Shown: positions 46,956 through 59,998, counted from the first letter of the stretch. The stretch: 64,000 nucleotides of DNA from Laccaria trichodermophora (GCA_018417955.1 JACTVC010000016.1:1-64000), one strand, 5' to 3'. The notes: generated by a model from the sequence alone, not told the origin. Program-made: numbers and translations.

Positions 46956-49900
46956 CTAGCGAAGGTTCTGGTCCTCATAGAAGGTAGATAGATCGATGTA
47001 CTTGTTGAGGGAGAAGTGCTTCCAGTTGTCGAGGATTTCGAGGTGGGTCCATTTGGCAGGGTAGAACTTGGTGCCAAATTTTGGAATCAGGTAGCAGCTC
47101 GAGACGAGATTACGGATGGGAACGATGTCAGCGACAGGGCGGCCACGGGCAGATGAGCGTGTAACAGAATAGAGGCCGGAGTCGGGATCAGGAGCTCGGA
47201 GGGGGTTGAACCACTCGATGTAAGCAAGGAACTTGGGAATAGATTGGTTGAGACGAAGGTGATCTGGGAGCGCGAAGAACATGCGCACTTGCGCTACCCG
47301 AAGGCCTGTGAAAACGAAAAGGTGAGCTGACGAAGTATGAGAAGGACGAAGGTGGCCGCACCTTCCAAGTAGGTCCCTTTGGTGACCTCGTTCCTGGCTT
47401 CACCCTCGGCCCTAACCAAAACCATGTCAAAGGATGCCGCAGAGTCTTTCCGAGGTCCAGGGATCAATGGCACTGCACGGATGCGTTGCAGGATATTGAT
47501 GCGCCCCGTAGCAGGGAGGTCGTGTAAATGAATGGATAGACGTTTGAAGATGTCGAATCGGTCAGTTGGGTTGGGGAGGATTGGTTGCTGAGGAGGTGGG
47601 AAGTGGCGTCGAATAAATGTTGTAAGAGCAGGGAGGAAGTCGGTTGCGTGAAAGCGATTAACGATGTCCTCGAGCTTGATTAAGGGGAAACTGGGCTTGA
47701 CGGGAAGATGGTGGGTGATGGGTAGGTCGGCGTTGGTTGTTGGTTCATTGTCATCGTTGTCAACCGTGAGGTTGATGTCACCGCTGTGACCCAAGCTGTC
47801 ACCATTGTTCTCATCATCGCTTTCCACCTCATCCAACTCCTCACGCCGCAACAGCCAGTCGAGGTATGCTCGAAATCGCTCCGTTGCTTCCCGGCGGTCG
47901 AGCCACTTTGTCATCTGTGCCACAAAATCGCGCTTATTGCTTGCTCGGTACCCGTCCTTGGCAAAATCGATATGAAGTCGTTCCGACCACTCCGTGTTGT
48001 AACCATCCGCAGAACCTCGAGACTTGATGGACTCGAAATAATGGATCATTTGGTGGAGCTTAGGTATGTTAAAATGTTCTCGAACGTGTTGCCGGATGAA
48101 AATATCCTTATTGTCATGGAATGTCTTCAGGGCGTCTTGGAGCGCATTGAGGGATGCCGTGGTCTGCACTTGCAGCCGAGCGAGATAGATGAAATCAATA
48201 GCTGCCCTCGCTGTACGCAGAACCTCTGGTTGAACGGCCCCCACGAGAAGACCCACAAATACCCGCTGCATTTCCTTATGCTCCGTGCCTGTCCATTGCG
48301 ATACACGCGATATCCCGTTTTTGAAGTGCCGAAGACCTGGATACCCTGGCATACTGCGGAACCGCTCATCCAGCTCTGCCTCCCCTGCTACCTCTACACA
48401 CCATTTGACCAGGTGGTCATGGAAGATGCCTTTGTGAAGCTGATGGAGGAGATCAGGTGTGAAACATGAAAAGATGTCGCTATGAGGGAGCTTCGCCCAG
48501 AATGGTTCCCAGACCGGGCGTATCCCCTCGGTGGCGAATTCCGGAACCCGTCGCCCAGACGCCTTGTGTTCAAGTATAACCTTGGTGCGTTCCTCATCAC
48601 GTAACAACGAATCGACAAACAACCCTCTTTTTTCAGGTGTCACCAGACATTTCGGGCAGTAGCTCTCCTTACAGCATGCCACCAAACATTGCTCTGGGAA
48701 ATCAGCAACGTATGCAGCGAGGAGAGGGAAGACACGTCGGATGAAGCCGTCTGCACACACGACATCCACGCCATCTTTCCCAGCTTCGACGATTGGTGCC
48801 AGGATCTGGGACATGCAGTAGTGGAACAGCCGGTAACCTTCGTCTGAACGTGTCGCGTCCGTGTAGTTGTCTAACTTGGCAACAGGCAGATACCCAATCA
48901 GGACAGTCGCATGGGCCGTAGGCTTACGGCGCTTGTCCTTCTCAATATTCCCGATGGTCAGGTATACAGGCCATGCTTTTTTGTCGCCTCGAAAAGTGGA
49001 CAAGTGCGTCTTATCAGTTGAGAGAATGATGGCCGCAATGGTCGATCCGATAGGTAATTTCTTCTGTTTATCAATAAGAATTTGTTTGACTATATCTTTT
49101 TAGTCCACGTACCTGGGTGTCCCACCACCAATCTGCCGTCCACATTTCGTCATATACCCTGTTTGTTCCCTCGCGATCTGTATACGCTCATTCAGGTGCG
49201 TATTGTAGTGTATCTCGTAATGCCTCATTCCCCATTAACTCTTTAATAACCTCAATAGGGTTTCGCCGCCAAAGTTCAAGCTGCTCTGCGGGCATGGGTT
49301 TCCCATCCCCGTCGGTGCGATTCCCGGGAGCGCTAACGATGTCACAAAACCATCGATTTCGGTGTGTGGGTAGGGCATCGATCTTCTTCAAGAAATCACG
49401 GTTGCTGTTGTAAGAAGGCTTTGTCCGATCTCGCGTCTACGTGTTCCATCAGAATGAGCCTGAAATTTTCATACAAGAAACGTACAATAGGCAGCTTGAG
49501 GAACGCATCAGCTTGTTTTTGACCCACATTCCGTAGTAGCCATTCCGCCAACCCCCACTCTGCTTCATCTGCGAAAGGACCCCAGATTGGTTCACCATCT
49601 CTCTCTTGCTGTTGGCGTATGGATTCAAACAACGGAGTACCTGTTCCCCAGGTAGCCCCCGCCTTTTGGTCCTCAGGATAGAGCTCAACATAGTAAAATT
49701 CCCGAGTGGATTGCGGTACTGCATCCTCGTCTGGAATCTCCTCGATTGTGGTACGTTGTGATGATTGTGGTGGAGGAGCTTCATCTAACTGTGTCTGTGA
49801 GTTTGTAGACATGAAGTTATCAGCGGCGTTGTCAAGGTCCTGGTCCAGTTGAATGGAGGGTTCGTTGACTGGTTGAACAGGCTCTCCTGGACCTCCATCA

Positions 49901-50187
49901 ATAGCCTGAGCTTCTTGGTGACCCTCTGCTGTTTGAACAGACCCATCCCTCTGACGAGGTACTTCATTCCAGATGTTTGCGACATAAGATCCAAAGTCGG
50001 CTTGACGTGCTTGATTGCAGGCAGGTGTATTGTGGATATGTTTGTGTAAACCTGGAACGGTCGCAAACGGCCCTTTTCCACAGAATCCGCAGATGGTGGA
50101 TACAGTAACAGTTGGGTCAGGCGAAGCGCGCTGCTCAGCTATTGCCTTCCTTAGTCGGGTTCGGCGAGTACGTGGGACAGTCAACAT
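46956..50187 (-). pseudogene. Plavaka transposase, two lesions
   Basis: Exons 50187-49486, 49436-49114, 49063-47362 and 47305-46956. Exon 1 begins MLTVPRTRRTRLRKAIAEQR and has a C2H2-type finger (CGFCGKGPF...HKHIHNTPAC). Exon 3 holds the transposase core with acidic residues in [22 protein letters not shown] and [12 protein letters not shown], typical of the Plavaka family. Exon 4 ([13 protein letters not shown] onwards) is the usual C-terminus. Exon 2 is broken twice: TGA at 49190-49188, where CGA (Arg) is expected, a C-to-T change at a CpG; and loss of one G in YDEMW at about 49141, which shifts TADWWW out of frame. Everything else is open, so inactivation is recent, or the lesions are read through in some way not visible here. 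Confidence 0.85.
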
Positions 50188-50466
50188 GTCGAGAGAGGTA
50201 TGTGTACTTGTTCAACCGTTAATCACATTAATTTTTTTTTTACCTATCCGATCATAGTTGTCTCAGTGTTCCGCTCTCTGCCGTTTTATACCATGGCCGC
50301 CGTCACGTTACCGACGCGAATCGCGCCATCCTTTGTTGATTTTTTAGAAATTGGACACCGCCACCCGATTTTCCTATTTAACCACCATGACCGCTAAACG
50401 GAACCAGCGTGCACTATTGCCTCAGTCTTTCTTGTGTCTTTTTATCAGCTTACAACTCTGTTTAGA

Positions 50467-52731
50467 ATGGCCCCTCGCACACGTACTACAGCTCTCAAAC
50501 CAGCTTCAGCAGCTCCTGTTGAAGCCCAGCCGACTTCTTCCGGTCGCCCACGCACATTGTCTGCCAAGCAGCAACAGCTTGGTAAGTACATCATACCTAA
50601 TAAATATGTTTCTCGTACTCATCAAGACTCTTAGAAGTTGACAAGACACAGAAGCAAGCAGCAACGAAGGAGAAAGCTTACATCCAGGCCCTACGTGGTC
50701 ATCAAGCCCAGGAAGCGATCATGGGCTATCAGTCAATACCTATCCAAAGTCCTGTCGAGGCTACAGTACCGACTACGGCTACAGCCCACAATGGAAGCAC
50801 TATTCAAGACGATGTCGAGTCTGAGGATGAAGACGAGCAGCCTGTTGTTCACGGTCAAGGGGTAAGTTGTATATTCTAAGTGAAGCGCTTGCGATGCTAA
50901 CGTGATGAAAGTTTACTTCATATACGCTTCAACCAGTCATCAAGACCACTGTACGCGATGGTCGAACTCTAACTCATCGAGTCGCACCCAACAAGGAAAA
51001 TGTGCCCGTGATGACTTTGGTATATAGTTCATCGCGATTGTTTACCCCCCATCTGACCAATCTACCCAGGAATCAAGGGGGCCATCCAAGAATCTAGTTC
51101 GACGTGTCAGCGGACAGCCTCCTCGACCTTCGCCATCTATGATGGAGGAATACACTCCTGGTCCGTACAGCCCCAAAAGCGTGTCACTTTACGGGCGGGC
51201 CGATGGTACCTATTATACAAAAGAAAAGAGGTATCCGGAAGCAGAGGGTTGGGATTTCTTTACTTTACATGCTGTTGTCATGACATTTTTTCTTTTCAGA
51301 TAGCGATGACGAGTTTGGAACCAAGTCATCGATGGTCTACCCGCAACCGGTGGTCTACAAATACCCTGATGCACACCCTGAGCTTGAAGCCTTTCCCCGC
51401 TCAGAGTCTACTCATGTTTCCCAGCAGGCCGAGCCGGTTTGTCTCTTCCAACTTACCACAACCATCTTACTAACTTCTTCTCATAATCCAAAGGATCATC
51501 AAGCTACCCCCATTCGTGCTTCAAAGCAACCTGTACGTCTTCCATAGTTGCTTTGTCAGCAAACATTCATGCTGTTTACTTACCAACGTTCCTTCTCATG
51601 AAGGCAGCGACACCTCCTATCGCACCGATCATAAACTCTCGCATCCGAAAGGATCATCCCACCACCCCAGCGCCTTCGACCACAGTTGTCACCAAACGAC
51701 CCAAGACCGAGTCATCAGGATCGCGAAGACGTGCCCGCGTCGCGGACTTCGACGAACTCAGCAAGTCCCTTCTGGAGGAGACTATCTCAATATACCGCGC
51801 TCAGATCGGTGGTGTCCAACCCTATCCGGACCGCCTTGAGGATCGCGATACGGCCACAGGCGCTTGGGTGGAGTCATGTAATGCACGGGGTGTTCGCGTT
51901 GAGTTTGATGAAGATATGCTCAAGCTGGTAAGCTTTACCATATTATCTTTCGTCATATTATCTATCAGGTCACTCCACAGATCACTGCCCGTGCGTCTCA
52001 GGTCCGCGGCCAGCTCAAGACCATCGCACGGCCTTTGGTTGAGGCTGCATATGGAATTAACCCAAGCGCTCCCAAGCGCGAGATCAGAAACCTAGTCGAG
52101 GACCTTCTCGACCGAAACACGTTTATGTATAAGGTTTGTCATATTCCCTTTGTTTATTCCTAGTTCTCAGGCATTCTCTAGGACACAAAGGATCGCAAAG
52201 GCCTCTACCGACATCCTGTGTTCCAAGCGATTGTCAACAAAATGTGGTTCCGAAACAAGACCGACGATGGTGTCATTCATCCAGAGTTCTCCGAGGACGA
52301 CATGCTCTCGAAAATCACGATGGCTCTTGTCATCACCGTCGTACGTCGGTCTTACTTCCATGTAAACCATTTGTTCTAACTCATTAACAGGCCGAGAACT
52401 GCATCGATGAATGGCAAACAGGCGAGCACGTCGACGTTCAGTTCACCGCTACAGCATACAAGCACAAGTTCAACGCGCATCTCAAACAAATTATCGAGTT
52501 CGAAAAGAAAACCCAGGAGTCCGAAATCATCCCTCGCCTTCTCAAACATATCCTCAAGCTCGCAAAGTAAGTCTTATCTATTCTCTTGAATCTTCTCTCC
52601 GCTTATATAACTATAGAAAACACGCAAAGGTTGTTGATGCCCCCGATACGGTGGCCCTGCAGCTCACTGAGGATGACGTTGAGGCAGCCAAGAAGGAGTG
52701 GGAAAACATGGTGTTTTCGGATGACGAGTAG
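50467..52731 (+). CDS. DUF6532 protein, accessory gene of the Plavaka element
   Basis: About ten exons from MAPRTRTTALKPASAAPVEA (50467) to the stop at 52731. Introns have GTAAGT or GTATAT type donors (first 50582-50634). The N-terminal half is basic and disordered (VSGQPPRPSPSMMEEYTPGP). The C-terminal half from DFDELSKSLLEETISIYRAQ to about DAPDTVALQ is a helical DUF6532 domain, with VRGQLKTIARPLVEAAYGI and HPVFQAIVNKMWF. No stop is forced by splicing. Lying inside the terminal repeats and divergent from the transposase, it is inferred to travel with the element; its role (DNA binding, regulation of transposition) is unknown. Exact junctions in 51440-51610 are uncertain. Confidence 0.7.
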
Positions 52732-53614
52732 TTACTTTACAGTCTCTGTAGCCTATCACACCCTACAATATACTTCACTATGACCTCCTAAAGCTTCTAT
52801 GAGTCCTATTAATGCAACCGACTACTGACCTATCATGATCTACAGCCAGGTATGTATTTGTTGTGTTTGGCTATCAAACCTACATATCGGGGGGGAACCT
52901 ATCAACCTACACGTGCTATGTATGCTCCATAGACCTATGTAGGTCTCGACCATTTTCCTGATGTGGGGTCGGACTTGACGATGAAAGTGCGGACTTCTGC
53001 CTTTTCTGGCGAAGCTCTCTTGCATGTCGTCGAGTTCATATGGCGAACGTATCTTTCGGTCCCAGATACTGATCTCACCTCTAGTGGACACTAAATCGGG
53101 GACTACAAGTTCGCTTGGTGACGCAATTAGCGGCGAGCGAGAGGGCGGCCGACCATTTCTGGGTATGTGATTATGGGTGATTTAAATGCGAAAATTTGAC
53201 GTACCCCCTGCATTAATTACACTGAGCACTTCAAACCGGATTAAAATAATCAGGCAGATACCTGGGTAAAGGAGTTAAAACAACTCGTTAGCTTGATATG
53301 GATTACCTGGATAATGGAAACATCCCTCGGTCCCCTGGTATACCATACCGAGTTTTTATCTAGTTAATTTAATCTGCTTTATGACCGAAATAATCTGGCA
53401 TTGAAGCGAGATTCCTGTGTTAAATTAAATTGTTTCACGGGCAATACGGGCTGGGTTGAATAACCTGAGGAGCTGATTATTTTACTCAAGGAGAGACTAT
53501 GGATTTTGGCCCATTCGACTTTGCATTGATACTTGTTAACCATGTAAACTCAACTCGTAAATTGATTCGGTAAACGAATACATATTGCATGTCGCTCGAG
53601 GCCTCCAACTGATC

Positions 53615-54693
53615 CTACTCTGCTTCTGCTACTTCTGCAACACGACGGCGTTTTCTCTCGCTCTCGTCACCACTCTCATCCTCGTCTTCATCGTCTTCGT
53701 CGTCTTCATCCGAGCTACTCTCCGAGTCGCTGGCTTTGTCAGCCTTGCGCTTCTTGTTCGCGGTGCGACGTTGGCCACGCAGATACAACTTTACCATCTC
53801 GGCGATAGCCCAGTCGGCGGGGAAACGTTCACGTGTGAGGTAGGGGAAATCCTTACGCACCTGGAATACAAAGTACGTTAGTCAAGGTCGAGCCAATAAG
53901 AACACGACCGCGCTTACCCAGCGGAATACTTTGCCAAGGCTCTCTGCATCTTGTTGGCGGTAGGTAAGTTGGAAGTCGAGGTTGGCACGAACGGCGCTTC
54001 TTCGTGTGAGACTCTGTGACGGCAAGTTAGGGTGGTGAGTCACACATTGACAGGTAACACAATCCAAACACCCACCAAGATGTCGTTGTACATCTTTCTG
54101 TTTTCCTTTCCTTTGTTCAGCTGCATCGCCTCTATCAGGATGAAGCCATTCTTGCGGTCACCAGCCTCTCCCTTGGGGCGTTGAATCACTTGGACCTTGT
54201 CCTTGACTTTGTCGTTGTCAACATTGATCTGAGCTGTGAGTTGTTCATCAGCTTCAACATTACTGACCGTTCTTGTCATCTCAGAGCTGCACTTACCCTG
54301 CATCAGGGCGATCGTCTGCCTCAGCCTCGCGTTTTCCTCCAACATGTCAGCATCATCTCCAGCTGCAGGAGTTGAGGGGACTGTGGCCTTCGTGGCAGTG
54401 TGTCGGCCTGCCGCCACGGCTACGCCAGTGCTCGCGCTTGCGGTGGCCACGTTTTCTTGATCCTTGCGCGGGCGGCCTCGCTTGGCAACAGGGTTAGCCG
54501 AAGATGCAGTTTGGGCTGACTTAGGGGTGCTAGGAGTAGCTGCATTTGCGGCGCTCTTCTTTGCTTTGCCCATGATCGTCGAGGGAAGCTGCGATACGAT
54601 GGAAGGAGAGCTTGTTGGTGGTGGGGTTGGGAAGAAAGAGGGAGGGGGAAGAATGGTACGTTTTCTCTTGTTGCCAAGCGACGTGCGTTTCAT
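53615..54693 (-). CDS. Accessory protein of CACTA element
   Basis: Exons 54693-54297, 54233-54076, 54013-53918 and 53860-53615; 298 aa, or 258 if translation starts at MGKAKKSAANAATP (54573). The N-terminus is basic with an AT-hook-like KRGRPRK; a helix (DMLEENARLRQTIALM) could dimerise; the middle holds GFILIEAMQLNKGKENRKMY and RANLDFQLTYRQQD; the C-terminus is a long Asp/Glu/Ser run followed by ERKRRRV, likely a nuclear signal. The first intron (63 nt) has no stop, so a retained form would also be open. Divergent from the transposase with ~140 bp between starts. Inferred to help DNA binding in transposition, as second proteins of CACTA elements do. Confidence 0.7.
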
Positions 54694-54834
54694 TGCTCAC
54701 TGGAATCATCAGGTGATACAATGTTGACCTCCGTAGTTGTCCCCGTTTGTAATTCAATTCAATCTATGCTTGGTACGGCCTTTTTCATGAACCTAAGTCG
54801 ACGTCTTGCTTGAGGACCTCAGCAAACACGAACG

Positions 54835-57800
54835 ATGGTAGGGGATTCTCAACCCAAACGACGCTGCACATGCGGTTGTGATACAATGGTAACTCGTCGC
54901 ACGGAGCTTCGTCATCACCAAGGCATAGCACCTCTGCATGTTCGGGCTTCAGCAGCCTCGGTAGCCCGCAAGTTGGAGCGTGTAGCACGAAAGGCATTAG
55001 GCAAGGCAAAGAAGTCCACGGTGCGCAAAGCTGCGAGAGTCGTCAACAAGATTGTTTCTCTGGCGAAGGTCGTTTCCCGCTCACTATCCCCAAATCTACA
55101 GCAGGGCAACACGACCGATTTCGACATGCTCGACACCTCCATTGCGGATCACACAGCCCAAATGGATGTTGATGAGCTGGAGCCGGGCATTGGAGTGGAT
55201 GTTATCGATGATATCCGGAATGGTGTTTGGTCAGAGCATCGTCATCGCGTAATAATAGAGGAGGTGCCGGATGAAGACGACTATGGTTTTGACCGTCACG
55301 ACGCTGATTCAGATAGCGAGGACGACGAGGAGAGTATCTGTTCTATGCCGGAGGATGACGATGGGCCAAATCTTGAAGACGAGATGAATGAGGAGTGGGA
55401 GCGTCAGCTGGCGGAATTTGGTGCGTCTGTCTAGCTTTTTCCTAAGGACAAAAGCTCTTAATGATTTCATTTTGTAGCGGAGGTGTTTACTGACGAAGAA
55501 ATCGAGATGCTGCGCAGCTTCACGTTGAAAGTCGAAGACCATCTGTCAGATCGGACATACGAACGTATTCGGCACACTTTCCCCAACTCCAATATTGGTT
55601 CTTTCAAATCAGCCAAATCGCGAGTTGAATTTTTGGCTGCTTTCAAGCCTGTCCCCTATGACTGCTGCATCAACTCATGTTGCTGCTTTGTCGGGCCTCA
55701 CGAAAAAGCCGAAACTTGCCCATTTTGTAATGAACCTCGGCTCAAGGATGGCCGCCCTCGCAAACGATTCACCTACATCCCCATCATACCACGGCTAGTT
55801 GCGTACTTCAAAAATGCTGAGATGATCGAAGCTATGTCGTATCGCGGAACCTACACACCTAACCCAAACATAATGTCAGACATCTTTGATAGCGACAACT
55901 ACGCCAAGCTGAAGGACTCTCATGTCACAATTGGTGGCAAAAAACTCCTTCACAAATTCTTTTCCGGATTACGAGATATCGCGCTCGGGCTTTCCACAGA
56001 TGGCTTTGCACCATTCAAACGTCGAAAACAAACCTGCTGGCCACTTATCCTTTTCAACTACAACCTCCCACCGGAAGTCCGCTTTCATCTTCAGAACATT
56101 CTCTGTGTCGGCGTAATCCCAGGTCCCAACAAACCAAAGGATTTCGACTCATTTCAATGGCCACTTGTGGAGGAGCTTCTCAAGCTTAAAATCGGTGTTC
56201 CTGCTTTTGACGTCCGAGCTTCTGAGGTTTTTGCTCTCCGTGCATACCTTGTTCTCAATTTTGGAGATATGCCGGCGATAGCGATGGTAATGCGGATGAA
56301 AGGCCACAATGCCCTCTTTCCTTGTCGCTTTTGTCACGTTAAGGGCATTCGAATTCCTGGTGCGACAGGACCTACCTTGTACGTTCCTCTTGATAGGTCC
56401 CAACATCCAGCTTGTCAAGGTGATGATGACGTCAAGAGGTATGATGCTGCAAACCTTCCTCTTCGAACACATGAAGAATTTCTCGAGCAAGCACATGAAG
56501 TACAATTTGCCCCCAACACGGCTGAATCAGAGCGCCGTGCAAAGGAGTGCGGGATCAAAGGCATTCCCCTTCTTTCCCATCTTTCATCCCTCTTCTTCCC
56601 GACCTCATTTCCACTTGATTTCATGCATCTGATGTTTGAGAATGTTATCAAGAACCTTGTTCTTCTTTGGACTGGAAAATTCAAGGATCTCGACGAAGGC
56701 TCAGGAGCATATGAGCTTGCGCCCGAGGTGTGGGAAGCGATCGGTGAGGCTACTGCAGCATCCGGAGGGACCATTCCATCGGCGTATGGCGCTCGGCCTC
56801 AGAATGTCGCCCAAGACAAATCGGCATGTACTGCGGACTCATGGTCATTTTGGGCCCTCTACTTGGGACCTGTCCTTTTACACAATCGATTCCGCAAGGA
56901 GGTTTATTACCATCATTTTATTGAACTTGTGAAGCTAATCAATCTCTGCCTTCAATTCGAGATATCAAGAGACAACATCAACGAAATCCGCACAGGCTTT
57001 ATCACTTGGGTCACAACTTATGAAAAGTACGTCTGTTGTTTCAACTCATAATTGTCGCACAAGCTCATTCTTTCACAGGCTCTACTACCAACATTCTCCT
57101 TCCCGCCTTTCCGCATGCCCTGTGACTGTACATTCACTACTCCACATTGCCGATGGGATTGAAGCATGTGGACCAGTTTGGGCATATTGGGCATTCCCTA
57201 TGGAACGGTTCTGCGGTCTCCTATTGCCTTGCATCAAAAGTCGACGTTTTCCATATGCGAACATTGATTCCCACGTTGTTGCAACTGCACAGATTTCCCA
57301 GATCAAGAATAGATATGGCTTGCAAGAAGAGCTCTCGTTGAGGCCTCCACGTGCAGAAATACTTCGAGGTGCACTTTCCGTTCCTGCATGTGAGAGGTTT
57401 CCCATATTTATTCTTATATTTATATCTGGAAATGGATTGTAGACCCAACCTGCATGTTACTTCGTCCACGTGTTGCCAACCCTGTCATTCCTCCTGGTTT
57501 GCTCATGAAAATCAACATTTGTTTGCAAACACGGTACAAGAAACCTGCCAATGTCATTCGTCGCTACCTTGATGTCAACGAGATTGAATCATGGGGCAAG
57601 GTAAAAATTCTTAACGGCGGTGACATGATTAATGCATCTTCGCTCGTGAAGTCTCAAGAAGATAGACGGGATGCAAGTTATGTGCGGGTAGGTTTCGTAC
57701 TGTTTTCATCATATTCCTTCAATCACTTACAACTTTCTTGAATGTATCAGTACCAAATGCTCATCGATACGGCAGCGCGAAAGAAAGGAGGCGACTCAAA

Positions 57801-58119
57801 TTTTGTAGGGGAGACATTTTATGGCCAGCTCCAGCAAATCTTTGTTGTTCGCGTTCCCGGTTCTCGAGCACTTGGTTTACAGCAACCCGAAACACTCATA
57901 CTTGGCGCAATACTTAGCTGTAAAAAAGAGAAGAGCCCCAACAAAGTGTTCAAGAAACTCGACATGCACTTTTACGCCAACCACGGACACATTGAAGTGG
58001 TGGATATCTCAACAGTTCAATGTCTAGTTGGGCGGCTTAAGGATAGAAAATTATGGGCTATCATTGACAGGAGTGGGAACCTCGCTCGAGCAACCTTCAA
58101 CATGGAGGGGGATCAGTGA
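54835..58119 (+). CDS. Tnp2-family CACTA transposase, intact
   Basis: Exons 54835-55420, 55478-57026, 57079-57389, 57443-57687 and 57751-58119, 1019 aa without a stop. The N-terminus has a Cys/His cluster (RRCTCGCDTMVTRRTELRHH), then basic and acidic stretches. The Tnp2 core starts near residue 198 with CCINSCCCFVG and CPFCNEPR. Acidic residues expected for the DDE-type site lie in ALGLSTDGF (Asp ~370), NFGDMPA (Asp ~459) and FPLDFMHLMFEN (Asp ~576); a second CRFC pair follows GHNALFP. The C-terminal part contains FPMERFCGLLLPCIKS, a DUF4218-like motif. The third junction uses GTGAGA at 57390, giving SVPAYPTCMLLRP. All features of an active enzyme are present. Confidence 0.85.
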
Positions 58120-59522
58120 TGTAAAAACATGTTTACTGATTTATTTTTCATCGAGACACGCAATATTTACATGACTCAAAAAATAACTTGATCACCAGGT
58201 AATTTTAAACCCATAAATATTGTTTCAAAATGTGGTTCAGGCATCATGTTAAAAATACCAGGTGAACGAGTTTGAAAAATAATTCGGTGACACCAGATTA
58301 AAACAAATAGCTATCACATTCCTAGGTAACTCCCTGGTAAACCGGTCAAAAATTAAAAATACCCGGTAAACCAGGACAAATAATCGGCTATAGGGTTCAT
58401 AGTGTTAGATTTTGGCTAGTGACGAAGCCCAACAACGGCTTTGCGGACGTTACATGCTACGGTTGAGTATATGCTCCCTGCAGACAACAGTGACGTAGGT
58501 CAACCTGTTAAAGTGGAGACTTACAGCCGTTTCTCATAACGCAGTTTTGAAATAGGATTCCGACAGCCAACCGTGACGGGATTCGGTAATGATTACAACC
58601 TGTTGAACGCTCGATTGGTCGATCGACAACGCATCGGCAACCCTTAATATGTTATACTCATCTGAGGTAGCAGAGCGAACGCTCCCTTCGCTTGCCCGAT
58701 GACATGTCGTTGTCGGAATCGACGATACGGCCTGGACCCGTAGCGTGCAACTACCACTTCCGCTAAGACATCGTAACCGTTTCGGCACGATGTCGACGTT
58801 GTGTGTTCTATCAGCCTTTCCGAGCCCTGATCTGACAGATGTTACGCTTAACGTAAGTCATTTCCTCAGTCTAGCGCTTATTATCGATACTGAGCTCATT
58901 TTAGGTCATGTGGACCCTGTCAGGCTGTCACCTCGACCCCTGGGGTTGTCAGGAATGCACAGTGGGCCGATGTCCGACTCGTGGCTTATCGATTGACCGA
59001 TTTGTCTTATCGCATTCAGACAGTTAAGTTGGAAGTGAGGTCGCTGCCTGTCTCTGAAATTCCCCACACCGTCACTCCGCTTGAGACAACTCAAGAAAGT
59101 CAAGGTAGTCTCCGCGCTCCTACACCCCATTTCCAATACGACCTCCCTCAGGGCATTGATGCTCACCTCCCTCATCATTTTTCAGCCTTCTCTCCCTCGC
59201 GCTCTAGCCCGCGTTCTCGGCCCGACTTCCCCACAATCGTTTGAACCACCTCATATTCGCCCCTGCGAACCTCACACTGAGGTTACTGAGCGGCATGGGT
59301 TACGAGGTCTGGAATGCGATAATGAGGACCTACGGTTGGCGAGCAGGGTCAGGTCTGTTTGAAGCCTGATAGAGCATGATCCGAAAAAAATTTGACAGGA
59401 GCCTGGGGTCCTTGTCACCGCTTCCGACGTATTCACAATGAATATACCATATACATGTGTCACTCTTTTCAGGTACCATTAGTATGTAGCAGTAAAGTGT
59501 AAGTAATCCCTAGAAATATAAT

Positions 59523-59910
59523 ATGTGCAAGAAAATGTACAATGCCGTAGCAACACAAGCAGCAGGCCCAGGTGGAAAGTACGCATGGATGAACGCAGCA
59601 AACGCAGCAGCTGCCAACGGTATGCCTAAACCCAAGCCTGCCCCCGCTGCTCCCATCACCCCTTCCCCAGCGGCAGTAGCCTCCACTAGTCCTGTAACGC
59701 CCACCACTGCGTCACCTGCGACCACTATGGCTCCAGCTGCTGGTGTTCCTAGTGCGACGGGGAGTTCGTGGGGACGGCCGTATGTCCCGACGAAGAAAGC
59801 GGATGCTGCGTCGACGCCTGTGGAGGAAGACACGTAGACGCTGGTGACGATACGCGGTGCAATGTTCGTGGTGGAGAAGGAGAGATGGCATGGCGGGGGG
59901 AGCTAGGGGT
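59523..59910 (+). pseudogene. TAF4-like C-terminal fragment
   Basis: An open stretch KAVATQAAGPGGKYAWMN-like (actual start KKMYNAVATQAAGPGGKYAW), Ala/Pro/Thr-rich linker, GSSWGRPYVPTKK, then TPVEEDT and a TAG stop. Beyond the stop the same frame continues TLVTIRGAMFVVEKERWHGG, which resembles the V-L-D-IFCLE-type end of the TFIID subunit TAF4. It lacks the TAF4 histone-fold and TAFH regions. The stop sits where the parent would read through, so this is a decayed fragment of the last exon. The TAF4 assignment rests on this short motif. Confidence 0.45.
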
Positions 59911-59998
59911 TGAGTAGAGCTTATAGGCCGCATTTATCGTTTTCAGCTGTTTCATCGTCAACATCCATAGTCCATGCATTGAATGGCGGAAACTCACG

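Larger units (their letters stand above)
46736..52963. mobile_element. Plavaka (CACTA-related) transposon, 6.2 kb
   Basis: Inverted ends CATCAGGAAAACGGTC (46736) and CATCAGGAAAATGGTC (complement of 52963), flanked by TG on both sides (46734-46735 and 52964-52965). Near each end GTATGCTCCATAG occurs (46788 and 52919). Copy L has neither the insertion nor related sequence between the flanks. Contents: a broken transposase gene on the minus strand and a divergent DUF6532 gene on the plus strand, sharing a 280-bp intergenic promoter. Confidence 0.75.
53220..58404. mobile_element. CACTA transposon, apparently complete
   Basis: Begins CACTGAGC at 53220 and ends ...CATAGTG at 58404 (complement CACTATG), flanked by TTA on both sides (53217-53219 and 58405-58407): CACTA ends with a 3-bp duplication. 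Subterminal regions contain repeated CCAGGTAA / ACCTGG / CCGGTAA motifs on both sides. It carries a divergent gene pair: a Tnp2 transposase (+) and a coiled-coil accessory gene (-), both open after splicing. Copy L shows the empty site near 33808 (CATTAAGTAGATTTTAGC). Confidence 0.85.

Noticed and set aside
47786..48469. 227-codon plus-strand frame
   Set aside because: Lies antisense to the Plavaka transposase core, which has clear domain motifs and splice sites.
53615..53860. Plus-strand hydrophobic 98-codon frame at 53585-53881 as a membrane protein
   Set aside because: Antisense to the acidic C-terminal exon of the CACTA accessory gene; Asp/Glu codons read backwards give Val/Phe/Leu.
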